Shown here in pieces: positions 38,956 to 49,187 of a stretch of 64,000 nt of DNA. A model generated the notes under the pieces. It saw only the letters and a list, made by a program, of their open reading frames with translations, did no database searches and was not told the origin of the DNA. Every line of letters starts with the position of its first letter. Positions within the stretch are counted from its first letter, which is position 1. This DNA comes from Zetaproteobacteria bacterium CG06_land_8_20_14_3_00_59_53 (GTDB lineage: Bacteria; Pseudomonadota; Zetaproteobacteria; Mariprofundales; Mariprofundaceae), in the NCBI GenBank assembly GCA_002779605.1, contig PEWE01000030.1, positions 62,001 through 126,000 of the forward strand. The letters are read 5' to 3'. A program made the position numbers and the translations under genes.

Positions 38956-40017
38956 CTACAGCCGGCTGGCACGCTGGCGCAGCAGGTGATCGGCCAGCAC
39001 CAGCGCCAGCATGGCCTCGGCGATCGGCACGGCACGGATGCCGACACAGGGGTCGTGCCGGCCCTTGGTGATGATATCGGTTTCGTTGCCGTGGATATCG
39101 ATGGTCGGACGCGACTTGAGGATCGAGGACGTCGGCTTCAGGGCCAGTCGGGCGCGTACGGTATCACCATCGGAGATGCCACCCAGGATGCCGCCGGCAT
39201 GGTTGGTCACGAAACCTTCCTTGCGGATGGCATCGCCGAATTCCGAGCCTCTGGCCTCGATGCAGGCGAAACCATCGCCGATCTCCACACCCTTCACCGC
39301 CTGAATGGACATCATCGCCTTGGCGATATCGGCATCGAGCTTGTCGAACACCGGCTCGCCGAGCCCTGTCGGCATGCCGTGCGCCTCGACGACGACACCC
39401 GCACCGATGGAATCGCCTTCCTTGCGCAGGGCGTCCATGAACGCCGCCATCTCGCCGGCTGCCACGGCATCCGGGCAGAAGAACGGGTTACGCAGTATCT
39501 CCCGGGCATCGAAGCGGGCGGGGTCGGCGCGCACCGTACCGATCTGGTCCACCCAACCGGTGATGAACACATCGCTGTCGGCCAGCAGCTTGCGGGCAAC
39601 AGCACCGGCTGCCACACGCATGGCCGTTTCGCGAGCCGAGGAACGCCCGCCGCCGCGATAATCGCGCATGCCGTATTTTTCGAAATAGGTGATATCGGCA
39701 TGCCCCGGACGGAACTTGTCCTTGATATCCCCGTAGTCCTTGCTGCGTTGATCGGTGTTGCGGATCTGCAGAGCGATCGGGCAACCCGTGGTCCTGCCCT
39801 CGAACACGCCGGAAAGGATCTCCACCACATCATCCTCGCGGCGCTGCGTGGTGTACTTGCTCTGCCCGGGTTTTCTGCGATCCAGATCCGGCTGGATATC
39901 GGCCTCGCTCAGGCTCAGACCCGCAGGGCAACCCTCGACGATAGCGACAAGGGCAGGCCCATGCGATTCACCTGCCGTGCTGACACGGAATATCTGGCCG
40001 AAGCTGGAACCTGACAC
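38956..40017 (-). CDS. aroC: Chorismate synthase
   Basis: '[21 protein letters not shown]', '[22 protein letters not shown]'. Confidence 0.97.
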   Translation of the reverse strand: MSGSSFGQIFRVSTAGESHGPALVAIVEGCPAGLSLSEADIQPDLDRRKPGQSKYTTQRREDDVVEILSGVFEGRTTGCPIALQIRNTDQRSKDYGDIKDKFRPGHADITYFEKYGMRDYRGGGRSSARETAMRVAAGAVARKLLADSDVFITGWVDQIGTVRADPARFDAREILRNPFFCPDAVAAGEMAAFMDALRKEGDSIGAGVVVEAHGMPTGLGEPVFDKLDADIAKAMMSIQAVKGVEIGDGFACIEARGSEFGDAIRKEGFVTNHAGGILGGISDGDTVRARLALKPTSSILKSRPTIDIHGNETDIITKGRHDPCVGIRAVPIAEAMLALVLADHLLRQRASRL

Positions 40018-40020
40018 GCC

Positions 40021-40803
40021 TTACTCGACACCCGGATCGCCGGCACCGACATGGAAGCCGGCATCGACATAATGCACCTCGCCGGAAATGCCAGAGGCCA
40101 TATCGGAGAGCAGGAATGCAGTGGCATTACCCACCTCATCCTGACTGACATTGCGGCCCAGCATCGAGCCGCGCGCACTCTTGTCCATCAGCTTGCAAAA
40201 ATCGCCGACAGCGGAAGCCGCCAGCGTGCGGATCGGGCCCGCCGACAGGGCATTGACGCGGATGCCGTCGCGGCCGAGATCTTGCGCCAGATAACGGGTC
40301 GAAGCCTCCAGCGCAGCCTTGGCGACACCCATCACATTGTAGTTCGGCACTGCGCGGACAGCGCCGAGATAGGACATCGTCACCATGCTGCCGCCGGGGG
40401 ACATCAGCCTGGCTGCACGCTGTGCACAGGCGATAAAGGAATAGGCGGACACATCAAGTGCAAACTGGAAATCTGCACGTGTGGTCTCGGAAAAACGCGA
40501 ACGCAGGGCATCCTTGTTGGCGAACGCAATCGAATGCACCATGAAATCGAGCATGCCCCAGTGCTGCTCAACCTTGGCGAAGAAAGCATCCATCTGCGCA
40601 TCGTCAGACACATCCAGCGGCTCGATGAATGTCGCTCCGGCCTCCTCTGCCAGCGGACGCACCCGCTTTTCCATCATGTCACCCAGATAGTTGAAGCCGA
40701 TCTCCGCACCTTCGCGTTTGCAGGCCTGCGCCACACCCCAGGCAATCGACTTATCGTTGGCCACACCAAGAATCAGTCCTTTTTTACCGGTAAGAATACC
40801 CAC
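40021..40803 (-). CDS. fabI: Enoyl-[acyl-carrier-protein] reductase (NADH)
   Basis: 'GLILGVANDKSIAWGVAQACKREGAEIGFNYLG', 'NVMGVAKAALEASTRYLAQDLG'. Confidence 0.97.
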   Translation of the reverse strand: MGILTGKKGLILGVANDKSIAWGVAQACKREGAEIGFNYLGDMMEKRVRPLAEEAGATFIEPLDVSDDAQMDAFFAKVEQHWGMLDFMVHSIAFANKDALRSRFSETTRADFQFALDVSAYSFIACAQRAARLMSPGGSMVTMSYLGAVRAVPNYNVMGVAKAALEASTRYLAQDLGRDGIRVNALSAGPIRTLAASAVGDFCKLMDKSARGSMLGRNVSQDEVGNATAFLLSDMASGISGEVHYVDAGFHVGAGDPGVE

Positions 40804-40900
40804 AGGGTCCCTCCATCAAATAATGTGGCGAAAATCTATCAGGCCTCAGAGTAAAGCGCACGTCCGCCTGTTCGACACAGCCTTCGCGCTAAACACGTGT

Positions 40901-41272
40901 TCAAGACCGCTCGATCGCCTGCATGTCGTCGTCGCTGAATCCGAAGTAATGCCCGATCTCGTGGATCAGCACATGCCGGATACAGTGTGCAATATCTTCA
41001 CCGTGCTCGCGGCAATAATCGAGGATGGGCAGGCGATAGAGGTGGATCACATCCGGCGGATGCCCGCCATAGCCGCTGCCGCGTTCGGGCAGGGGCCAGC
41101 CCTGATACAGACCGAGCAGATCGAGCGGAGATTCAAGCTGCATCTCCTGCTGGATCGCAAGGTCCGGATAATCGTCGGTCAGCACCACCACATTATCGAT
41201 GGCTTCGACAAATTGTGCCGGCATGGCGGCAAATGCTGCCTCTGCCAGCGCCTGGAATTCATCTGCATGCAT
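40901..41272 (-). CDS. Zincin-like metallopeptidase family protein
   Basis: 'DVIHLYRLPILDYCREHGEDIAHCIRHVLIHEIGHYFGFSDDDM' HEXGH motif. Confidence 0.85.
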   Translation of the reverse strand: MHADEFQALAEAAFAAMPAQFVEAIDNVVVLTDDYPDLAIQQEMQLESPLDLLGLYQGWPLPERGSGYGGHPPDVIHLYRLPILDYCREHGEDIAHCIRHVLIHEIGHYFGFSDDDMQAIERS

Positions 41273-41348
41273 GCCGTCAGGCTAGCCGCCGCCGGTGTAT
41301 ATGAACAACCGGCTCAAGTCGGCTTGCGATGCGGCGATAGATAGGCCC

Positions 41349-41462
41349 ATGAAGACGCATGAAATGAAGCTTTCCCAAGCGCCGCAACAAGCCCCGTGGC
41401 TGTTGTATATCGCTACCGGGCTGATGCTGATGTTCATGACCTGGCTGCTGATTTGGGCATGA
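41349..41462 (+). CDS. Candidate single-TM small protein (37 aa)
   Basis: MKTHEMKLSQAPQQAPWLLYIATGLMLMFMTWLLIWA; no strong RBS. Confidence 0.3.
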   Translation: MKTHEMKLSQAPQQAPWLLYIATGLMLMFMTWLLIWA

Positions 41463-41509
41463 AATATGCGAAGCACAGGCAGGAGAGAATTTTGAAAGGA
41501 GGTGCCGAC

Positions 41510-41671
41510 ATGAACGTGGAATACGGCATCATGCATAACCGTCGCGGATACTTCATCGGCCACTGGATTCTGGGGCATGTGAAGCGCCTGTCTCTGGAGT
41601 TCTTCCCGGACGCGAGCAGTTGCATGCAGGCCATCCAGACCCGCAACTGGACACGTCGCTCGGCCCATTAA
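41510..41671 (+). CDS. Candidate small protein (53 aa)
   Basis: GAAAGGAGG RBS; MNVEYGIMHNRRGYFIGHWILGHVKRLSLEFFPDASSCMQAIQTRNWTRRSAH. Confidence 0.5.
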   Translation: MNVEYGIMHNRRGYFIGHWILGHVKRLSLEFFPDASSCMQAIQTRNWTRRSAH

Positions 41672-41709
41672 TCCTGCTTCCAGGATTCCGATCACCACAG
41701 GAGCGGGGC

Positions 41710-42609
41710 TTAGTGGAGGCTCGCAAGACCCGCACGAAACCCCGGATACGCAAGTTCAGGCAATAGTTCGGCATGCAGCAGCCGATTGCTCACCCGCTTG
41801 TTGTCCCGGAAGAACTCCAGCACGGATGGCGGCAGCTGCGCCTCGCCTTCTTCGGGAGTGAGCAGGATGGGTTGCGGTGCGTCAATCAAGCGTGCCAGTT
41901 GCGTCACATATTCGGCATGCGGCATAGGCTCATCGTCGGCCAGATTGACGATGCGCCCGGCACGCGGTGCCTGCATGGCCGCCATCAGAGCCCCTACGAT
42001 ATCGTCCACATGGATGCGATTGGAATAGCGCGGCGGTTGCCAGTTCACAGCCCGGAAACCACCGGCGCGCAGCCGGTCGAGTATATTGCGCCCCGGTCCG
42101 TAGATGCCGGCGATGCGGAACACCTCTGCACAGGCGACAGCCCCCAGCCAGCATTCTTCGGCCACCAGACGCTCCAGCCCGCGCGGACTTTGCGGATCGC
42201 ACGGCCACGATTCATCCACCCATGCTCCGCCCGCATCCCCGTACACCCCGGTGGTGGAGAGATAACCGGCCCAGCGCAGCCCTGTGAGCTTCGGAGCGAG
42301 CAGCGGCAACCATTCGCATTGAGGGGCATGCGCAGCGGATGCGGAGCGGTTTAACGGGATCGAATCGACCACGGCATCCACGTCTGCCAGCACGGCATCG
42401 GCAATATCCAGTGGGTTTGCAGCGAAGACCGCCTGCACACCCATGGCCCGCAATTCTGCGGCGCGTTCTGCCGAGCGCGTTGTACCGCTCACCTGCATGC
42501 CCTGCCGGATACAGGCGACTGCCAGTCTTTCGCCGACATAGCCGCAACCGAGAATCAATACATGTCTGATAGCATCACCCATACGCCCCACCCTATCGCA
42601 AACGGCCAT
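41710..42609 (-). CDS. NAD(P)-dependent epimerase/dehydratase (YeeZ-like)
   Basis: 'VLILGCGYVGERLAVACIRQGMQVSGTTRS', 'YLSTTGVYGDAGGAWVDE'. Confidence 0.88.
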   Translation of the reverse strand: MAVCDRVGRMGDAIRHVLILGCGYVGERLAVACIRQGMQVSGTTRSAERAAELRAMGVQAVFAANPLDIADAVLADVDAVVDSIPLNRSASAAHAPQCEWLPLLAPKLTGLRWAGYLSTTGVYGDAGGAWVDESWPCDPQSPRGLERLVAEECWLGAVACAEVFRIAGIYGPGRNILDRLRAGGFRAVNWQPPRYSNRIHVDDIVGALMAAMQAPRAGRIVNLADDEPMPHAEYVTQLARLIDAPQPILLTPEEGEAQLPPSVLEFFRDNKRVSNRLLHAELLPELAYPGFRAGLASLH

Positions 42610-42723
42610 TCAGCTCATATCTAAAAATCGCCCCGGGTGTTACGTTGCGAGCACATGAGCAGCGACACATCGGCTACAAAAGAAAAACCTCCGGCCCGGA
42701 TCAGACAGCGCAAGGTATGATAT

Positions 42724-43575
42724 ATGCAGCGCTATAGGATCCTGCACCGCACCTATTACAATTTCACCGGCCCCGTGGCCCTTGAACCGCACACCCTGCG
42801 GCTTCGCCCGCGTGAGAATCATGAGCTGCGCATCGAATCATCCCGTCTGAATATCACCCCTGCCGCCTCGCTGCGCTGGCTGCGCGATGTGGAGGGTAAT
42901 TCCGTGGCCATCGCCAGCTTTGCCTCGCCCGCCAGCCAGTTGCTGATCGAAAGCGAGGTGATCATTCAGCAGTTCAATGAGAACCCCTTTGACTTTCTGG
43001 TCGCCGATTACGCCATGCATTATCCCTTCGCCTACAGCAACGAGGACTGGCTGGTACTTTCGCCCTATATGCATGCCCCATCAGCGCACGAAAACCCGCT
43101 GCTGACCGGTTGGCTTGCCGGACTGTGGCAGCCGGGCGAAAAGATTCAAAGCTTCGCCCTGTTGCAGCGCCTTTGCAGCCATATCCATCAAACCCTGCAC
43201 TACCAGTTGAGGGAGGAGCCGGGGGTGCAGGGCCCCGAAGAAACCCTGTCGCGCGGCACCGGCTCCTGCCGCGACTTCGCCAACCTGTTCATGGCGGCCT
43301 CGCGCAATCTGGAGATGGCGGCACGCTTTGTCAGCGGATACCTGCATACCGAACCCTCCGCATTCAACTACGGCTCCACGCACGCCTGGGCCGAGGTCTA
43401 TCTGCCGGGTGCCGGATGGACGGGGTTCGATCCGACCGGGGGCGACCTCGCAGGTCATGGACACTTTGCCGTGGCGGTTGCCAGATCGCCCGAATGGGTA
43501 CCACCGGTCTCCGGCTCGTTCATCGGCCTGCCGGGGGTGGACCTCGATGTGGGCGTTTGGGTCACCAGATTGTGA
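42724..43575 (+). CDS. Transglutaminase-like cysteine protease family protein
   Basis: 'YRILHRTYYNFTGPVALEPHTLRLRPR', 'GTGSCRDFANLFMAASRNLEMAARFVSGYL', 'HAWAEVYLPGAGWTGFDPTGG'. Confidence 0.92.
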   Translation: MQRYRILHRTYYNFTGPVALEPHTLRLRPRENHELRIESSRLNITPAASLRWLRDVEGNSVAIASFASPASQLLIESEVIIQQFNENPFDFLVADYAMHYPFAYSNEDWLVLSPYMHAPSAHENPLLTGWLAGLWQPGEKIQSFALLQRLCSHIHQTLHYQLREEPGVQGPEETLSRGTGSCRDFANLFMAASRNLEMAARFVSGYLHTEPSAFNYGSTHAWAEVYLPGAGWTGFDPTGGDLAGHGHFAVAVARSPEWVPPVSGSFIGLPGVDLDVGVWVTRL

Positions 43576-43608
43576 TCGTCTGAACAGAACAACCGCAATA
43601 CGCGAGGC

Positions 43609-45546
43609 ATGGTTTTCCTTCCTGCGGTAACTATAATCGCAATGACCATGAGTAAACTCCCGGAGCACAACGCGCAGCAACCCGCCGCATTCAACACCCT
43701 GCTGGGCCATGCCCCCGGCAACGTGCCGGTGTACTCCTCGGATTATGCCTCCGCCAGCGAGGATAGTTTCCCCGACCGCAAGTCCTACCGCAGCTATGTG
43801 GACGGCATATTCATGGGATACAAATGGCAGTGTGTGGAGTTCGCCCGTCGCTGGCTGTACCTGAACACGGGCTGCATCTTCGACAATATCCCGATGGCCT
43901 ACGACATCTTCCACCTGCGCAGCCTGCGCTCGCTGCGCGATCATACCATGCTGCCGCTGCGCTCCTTCAGGAACGGTGCAAAGCGCCCGCCCGAACCCGG
44001 CTGCATGCTGATCTGGGAGGAAGGCGGCGAATTCGAGGATACGGGACATGTCGCCATCGTCACCGAGGTTTTTCCGGATCGCATCCGCATTGCAGAGCAG
44101 AATGTCGGCCATCAGATCTGGGCCGACGGACAGCATTATTCCCGCGAGCTTCCTGCAAGCGTTGCTGCCGATGGCAGCTATTGGATCGACTGCACCTACC
44201 ACGATGCCGCTATTCTCGGCTGGGTGATCCAGACAGACGATGACACACATGCGGAGATATTCAGCGACATCAACCCTGCGATGCTGAATCTACAGGTTGC
44301 AAAACTTGCGCCTCAGCAGCCGGCCAGAAGCATCCCGGATACTGCCATGCATGCTGAAGACAAGGCCTTTGTCGCTTTCATGGGCGGCTATGTGCTGTCG
44401 CGCGATCCGGCTCTGCAGCACGACTACTGCCGCATCTCCGAATCAGCCTTCAAAGAAATCCGCCATGCCAGCAACGAGATGCATGCGATGTTCATGCAGG
44501 CCACCGATCATGTGCTGGACAACGATGCCATACTGGAGCGCTTCGGTTTTCCACGCGTACTGTGGCCGCGGCTGCGCACATCATGGAACAACCGGCGCAA
44601 CCATATGATCACCGGTCGTCTGGACTTTTCAGTATCGGAACGCGGCCTGAAGGTTTACGAATACAACGCGGACTCGGCATCCTGCTACATGGAGTGCGGC
44701 CGGGCGCAGGGGACATGGGCCGGACTCAACGACTGCACGGACGGTCGCGACCCCGGCAGTCATCTGCATGAAATGCTGGTACACGCCTGGAAAAAAAGCG
44801 CCATCGGCGATGTGCTGCACATCATGCTGGATAAAGATCCGGAAGAGACCTACCACGCGCTGTTCATGAAAGCGGCCATCGAAGAGGCCGGCATACCCTG
44901 CAAGGTGATCCGCGGCTTAAGCGAACTCGGCTGGGGCCCTGACGGCAGCGTGGTGGACCGCGACGGGCTGCCGATCCGCCGGGCATGGAAAACCTGGGCC
45001 TGGGAAACCGCACTGGATCAGTTGCGCGATGAATGTGCCGAGGACGACGAACCCCTGCTTCCCGAGCAACTCATCGAACGTCACCCGAAACCGCGACTGG
45101 TCGATGTGCTGTTGCGCCGTGAGGTCAAGGTCTTCGAGCCGTTATGGACACTGGTGCCCAGTAATAAAGCCATTCTTCCGATCCTCTGGGAGCTTTTTCC
45201 CGGTCATCCGAACCTGCTGGATGCACAATTCGCCCTGACGGACGACCTGCGCCGCAAGGGTTATGTCGCCAAACCCATCGTGGGCCGCTGCGGAGCGAAT
45301 ATCAGCATTGTCGGACATGGCGATGAAGTGCTCGATGAAACCGGCGGGCGATTCGACAAGCGCGAAACGATGTATCAGGAGTTCTTCGGCCTGCCGCAGC
45401 TCGAGGGTCGCCACATGCAGATCAGTACCTTCATGGTGGAGGGACGATACGCCGGAGCATGCGTTCGCGCCGATGCCTCCCCCATCATTGTCGGCAGCAG
45501 CGATATCGTACCGCTGCGCATTGTTCCGGATGACGAACTGAAATAA
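43609..45546 (+). CDS. gss: Bifunctional glutathionylspermidine amidase/synthetase
   Basis: N-terminal CHAP amidase 'GYKWQCVEFARRWLYLNTG', 'DTGHVAIVTEV'; C-terminal synthetase 'VYEYNADSASCYMECG', 'AKPIVGRCGANISI'; true start may be M at about 43648 (MSKLPEHNAQQ). Confidence 0.93.
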   Translation: MVFLPAVTIIAMTMSKLPEHNAQQPAAFNTLLGHAPGNVPVYSSDYASASEDSFPDRKSYRSYVDGIFMGYKWQCVEFARRWLYLNTGCIFDNIPMAYDIFHLRSLRSLRDHTMLPLRSFRNGAKRPPEPGCMLIWEEGGEFEDTGHVAIVTEVFPDRIRIAEQNVGHQIWADGQHYSRELPASVAADGSYWIDCTYHDAAILGWVIQTDDDTHAEIFSDINPAMLNLQVAKLAPQQPARSIPDTAMHAEDKAFVAFMGGYVLSRDPALQHDYCRISESAFKEIRHASNEMHAMFMQATDHVLDNDAILERFGFPRVLWPRLRTSWNNRRNHMITGRLDFSVSERGLKVYEYNADSASCYMECGRAQGTWAGLNDCTDGRDPGSHLHEMLVHAWKKSAIGDVLHIMLDKDPEETYHALFMKAAIEEAGIPCKVIRGLSELGWGPDGSVVDRDGLPIRRAWKTWAWETALDQLRDECAEDDEPLLPEQLIERHPKPRLVDVLLRREVKVFEPLWTLVPSNKAILPILWELFPGHPNLLDAQFALTDDLRRKGYVAKPIVGRCGANISIVGHGDEVLDETGGRFDKRETMYQEFFGLPQLEGRHMQISTFMVEGRYAGACVRADASPIIVGSSDIVPLRIVPDDELK

Positions 45547-45696
45547 TTCACCGGCACCAACCGCAACACTTCGTCAGATCGCCCGGCATCGCCTCCCATA
45601 TTCATGGGAATGATATTTTTCTCCTTCGGTCGTAATTTTTTCCAGCGGATACGGCTGGGGGCCGCCCGCATACTTCAACCATCAGGGAGAGAAATC

Positions 45697-45972
45697 ATGA
45701 GATATATGATATGGGTATTTGCCTTGGCGCTGTGCATGGCCATCGGTTCCGCATGGGCAGGTGATGCAGTGAACATCAACACCGCATCGGCCAGTGAATT
45801 GCAGAAGGTGCATGGCATCGGTGAGAAAACAGCCGAACTGATCGTGGCCTATAGAAACGATCATGGCCCGTTCAAGAGTGTGGATGATCTTGAACATGTG
45901 AAGGGTATCGGCAAGAAAACCCTGGAGAAGATCGGCGGCGAACTGACCACCGGGGGAGAAACAAAGGATTGA
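45697..45972 (+). CDS. ComEA-like helix-hairpin-helix protein, exported
   Basis: Signal peptide MRYMIWVFALALCMAIGSAWAG; 'VNINTASASELQKVHGIGEKTAELIVAYRNDHGPFKSVDDLEHVKGIGKKTLEKI'. Confidence 0.92.
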   Translation: MRYMIWVFALALCMAIGSAWAGDAVNINTASASELQKVHGIGEKTAELIVAYRNDHGPFKSVDDLEHVKGIGKKTLEKIGGELTTGGETKD

Positions 45973-45990
45973 ACACTGCTCCTGACAGAC

Positions 45991-46020
45991 AAAAAAAGCC
46001 CGCCGATCGGCGGGCTTTTT
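45991..46020. terminator. Bidirectional Rho-independent terminator
   Basis: A7-GCCCGCCG-AT-CGGCGGGC-T5 between convergent comEA-like and rpsT genes. Confidence 0.9.
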
Positions 46021-46040
46021 CAATCGGGTCGGCAGAAGCC

Positions 46041-46307
46041 TCAGGCAGCGATGCCCTTGACCTTGGCGCTCAGACGGGACACGCGGCGCGAGGCCTGATT
46101 CTTGTGAATCGTGCCGCGGCGACCGGCGCTGTCGATCAGCGAGGTGGCCTTGCGCAGTGCATTTGCAGCGGCTTCGGCATCACCGGAAGCGACAGCGGCA
46201 AGCACGCCCTTGATGGCGGTGCGCATCGCACCCTTGCGATTGCGGTTGTTCAAGCGGCGCTTCTCGCTCTGCTTGGCACGCTTTGCTGAGGAAACATGAT
46301 TAGCCAA
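46041..46307 (-). CDS. rpsT: 30S ribosomal protein S20
   Basis: 'MANHVSSAKRAKQSEKRRLNNRNRKGAMRTAIK'. Confidence 0.97.
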   Translation of the reverse strand: MANHVSSAKRAKQSEKRRLNNRNRKGAMRTAIKGVLAAVASGDAEAAANALRKATSLIDSAGRRGTIHKNQASRRVSRLSAKVKGIAA

Positions 46308-46429
46308 TTCTTACTCCTTGCGCAGCACTGCTCTCATGCGGCACTGCCCTTTATTCGGGTCGCGAAATGTACGCAATCCCTTTTTCTTGTCAACTGCCCG
46401 ATACGACTGCTGCAAAGGCCTGAAACCAG

Positions 46430-47641
46430 CTAGAAAGCCTCCAGCGCAGCCATGTGTTCATCAGCCCATTCGATGGCCCCGGTACAGATCAGATTGAGTT
46501 CCCGGCCATCGAGTCTGGTGCCATTCTGCTTGAAGCTGTGAATCACGTCCCAGTCACCGCGCTCGATGGCAAGGCATACCGCCAGCTTTCTTCCCATCGG
46601 CGACTGCGGATCGAGCAAGCCGTCGTGCACCTCCGGAGCAATGCGGATCTCATCCAGTGACTGCTGCATCGTGCAATCCAGCAGGGCATCCAGAATCGAT
46701 AGCAGCCCCAGCATGAAATCGTCACTGATCTCATCCTCGCCGAGACACTGCGCCATGCTTTCAAGGAAACGCGAGCGGAACAACGCCTGACGGAACAACT
46801 CCCTGGGCTTGTGGTTGCCCAGCGCGCTCATGGTCAGCAGCATCAGCCAGCGGCGGATATGGTTCAATCCCAGCAGGCTGAGCGCCTGCTCGATCGAACG
46901 CACCTCGCAGCGCAGCGAGAATGCGGCGGAATTGATGTATTTAAGCAGGCGGTAGGACAGCGACACATCCTCGCGGATCACAGCGAATATCTCGTTAACG
47001 GACTCCGCCGACATGGCATGCTGCATGGCACGCAACAAGGACAAGCGATAACCCTCCGGCCGGACGCCACGCACCAGATCCGGGCGGCAGAAAAAGTACC
47101 CCTGATAAAGATCGAAGCCGGCATCTTCTGCCGCCTGGGCCATATCGTAGTCCTCGATCTTTTCGGCCAGAAACTGCAGCCCCTCACGCCTGAGGCTGCG
47201 CACGATTCCGGCAGGATCGTCCGCATCCAGCCAGTCCACCTTGATGATATCCACCAGATCGATGAAAGGCTGTGCCTGCTGCACAGACAGCACATCATCG
47301 AGCAGCAATCGATAACCCTCCGCTTTCAACTGACGACAGGCCTCAAGCACCGCAGCATCCGGACGGACGGTTTCAAGGATCTCGATATAGACCTGCTGCG
47401 GAGAGAAGGCGCGCAACAGATCGCCACCATGCAGCAACATGTCCTCTTCCACGTTCAGATACAGCGGCAGCGCGCCGCCGATGCGGTGCACACCGATATC
47501 GATCAGGGCATTGACCGCAACCTGGGCTGTTTTGTTCTCATGCAGGGAGGCATCAACATTGCGGTACAGGATTTCGTAGGCGACAACCCGGAAATCGCGA
47601 TTGAATATCGGCTGTCGTCCGATGACGATGTGATCCAGCAT
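46430..47641 (-). CDS. EAL (YuxH-like) + HDOD signalling protein
   Basis: Start MLDHIVIGRQPIFNRDFRVVAYEILYRN; degenerate EAL, then HDOD 'SLSYRLLKYINSAAFSLRCEVRSIEQALSLLGLNHIRRWLML'. Confidence 0.9.
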   Translation of the reverse strand: MLDHIVIGRQPIFNRDFRVVAYEILYRNVDASLHENKTAQVAVNALIDIGVHRIGGALPLYLNVEEDMLLHGGDLLRAFSPQQVYIEILETVRPDAAVLEACRQLKAEGYRLLLDDVLSVQQAQPFIDLVDIIKVDWLDADDPAGIVRSLRREGLQFLAEKIEDYDMAQAAEDAGFDLYQGYFFCRPDLVRGVRPEGYRLSLLRAMQHAMSAESVNEIFAVIREDVSLSYRLLKYINSAAFSLRCEVRSIEQALSLLGLNHIRRWLMLLTMSALGNHKPRELFRQALFRSRFLESMAQCLGEDEISDDFMLGLLSILDALLDCTMQQSLDEIRIAPEVHDGLLDPQSPMGRKLAVCLAIERGDWDVIHSFKQNGTRLDGRELNLICTGAIEWADEHMAALEAF

Positions 47642-47789
47642 AGACTCTCCTCGTACTCTTATCCTCGGCTTTGTCGCTAGAAGGTTTGTATATCCAGCAA
47701 TTATCAAGCCAAAAACTGCATGCATGACCGCCGTCCGACCCTCCGGCAGACATTCCTTAATCGCGCGAAAATGGTCTAGCATGCGGCTC

Positions 47790-49187
47790 ATGGCCAAATC
47801 CGCAAAAATCAGAAATGTGTTTGTCTGCCAGTCCTGCGGGGCGGAGCACGGCAAATGGATGGGCCAGTGCCCGGATTGTCAGGAATGGAACACCATCAGC
47901 GAAGAGGTCCGGCAGGATTTCGCCGCATCTTCATCTTCCAGCTCGGGGATCCTGAGCACCACCCCCATCACCGATATCAGCACCACAGATACCCCGCGCC
48001 GCAGCTGCGGCATGCCGGAGCTGGACCGCGTGCTGGGCGGAGGCCTGGTCCCCGGTTCGGCCATCCTGATCGGCGGCGACCCCGGCATCGGCAAATCGAC
48101 ACTCCTGTTGCAGGCCTCGCATCATCTCGCGCAGGCCGGTCGCGTGCTTTATGTGACCGGTGAGGAATCCGCCCGGCAGGTGCGCATGCGCGGCGAACGC
48201 CTGAAGGCGATCCACGAAAACATCGTGCTTGCCGCCAGCTGCGATCTGGAGTCGATCCTCGCCACCATCGAGAAGACCCGACCCGATAGCGTGATCATCG
48301 ATTCCATCCAGACCACCGTATCCTCCCGACTGAGCAGTGCACCGGGCACGGTGGCGCAGGTACGCGACTGCGCGGCAGCGCTGATCCGCAGCGCCAAGCT
48401 GATGGGCCATGCGATGGTGCTGGTCGGGCATGTCACCAAGGACGGCTCGCTGGCAGGCCCCAGAGTGCTGGAGCATATGGTGGATGCCGTGCTGTATTTC
48501 GAGGGCGACCGTGGACATGCGCATCGTATCCTGCGTGCGGTGAAGAACCGCTTCGGCCCGTCGGGCGAGATCGGCATCTTCGAGATGGGCGATGCAGGCC
48601 TGATCGGCATCCAGAACGCCTCGCGCATCTTTCTGGCCGAGCGTGCCGTGGATGTGCCCGGTTCGGTGATCCTTGCCTGCATGGAGGGCACGCGCCCGCT
48701 GCTCGTCGAGGTGCAGGCACTGGTGGCCCCGAGTGTGTACTCCACACCCAAACGCAGCTCTGTCGGGCTGGATAATGCACGGGTTTCGATGCTGACCGCC
48801 GTGCTGGAGCGCCGTATCGGACTGCCGCTCGGGCAACAGGATGTGTATGTGAATGTGGTCGGCGGGGCGCGCATCATGGAGCCAGCCGCCGATCTGGCCG
48901 TGATGCTGGCCATCATCTCCGCCTATCAGGAGCGCCCGATGCCGGCGAATATGGCGGCCTTCGGCGAGGTGGGACTCACCGGCGAGATCCGTCCGGTCGG
49001 GCAGCCCGAGGCAAGGGTGCGCGAGGCCGTCGGCATGGGTTTCACCCAGTTGCTGCTGCCGAGACACAACCATGCAAGGGTGCAGGAAACAAAACTCGCT
49101 GCTACACTGCCGCCTGATTCGAATGCCAAGGTACAGTATCGAGCCGTGCGCAACATGGCCGAGGCTGCACAAGCGGGGCTAGCTTGA
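47790..49187 (+). CDS. radA: DNA repair protein RadA
   Basis: Zn finger 'CQSCGAEHGKWMGQCPDCQEWNT', Walker A 'GGDPGIGKSTLL', 'KNRFGPSGEIG'. Confidence 0.97.
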   Translation: MAKSAKIRNVFVCQSCGAEHGKWMGQCPDCQEWNTISEEVRQDFAASSSSSSGILSTTPITDISTTDTPRRSCGMPELDRVLGGGLVPGSAILIGGDPGIGKSTLLLQASHHLAQAGRVLYVTGEESARQVRMRGERLKAIHENIVLAASCDLESILATIEKTRPDSVIIDSIQTTVSSRLSSAPGTVAQVRDCAAALIRSAKLMGHAMVLVGHVTKDGSLAGPRVLEHMVDAVLYFEGDRGHAHRILRAVKNRFGPSGEIGIFEMGDAGLIGIQNASRIFLAERAVDVPGSVILACMEGTRPLLVEVQALVAPSVYSTPKRSSVGLDNARVSMLTAVLERRIGLPLGQQDVYVNVVGGARIMEPAADLAVMLAIISAYQERPMPANMAAFGEVGLTGEIRPVGQPEARVREAVGMGFTQLLLPRHNHARVQETKLAATLPPDSNAKVQYRAVRNMAEAAQAGLA

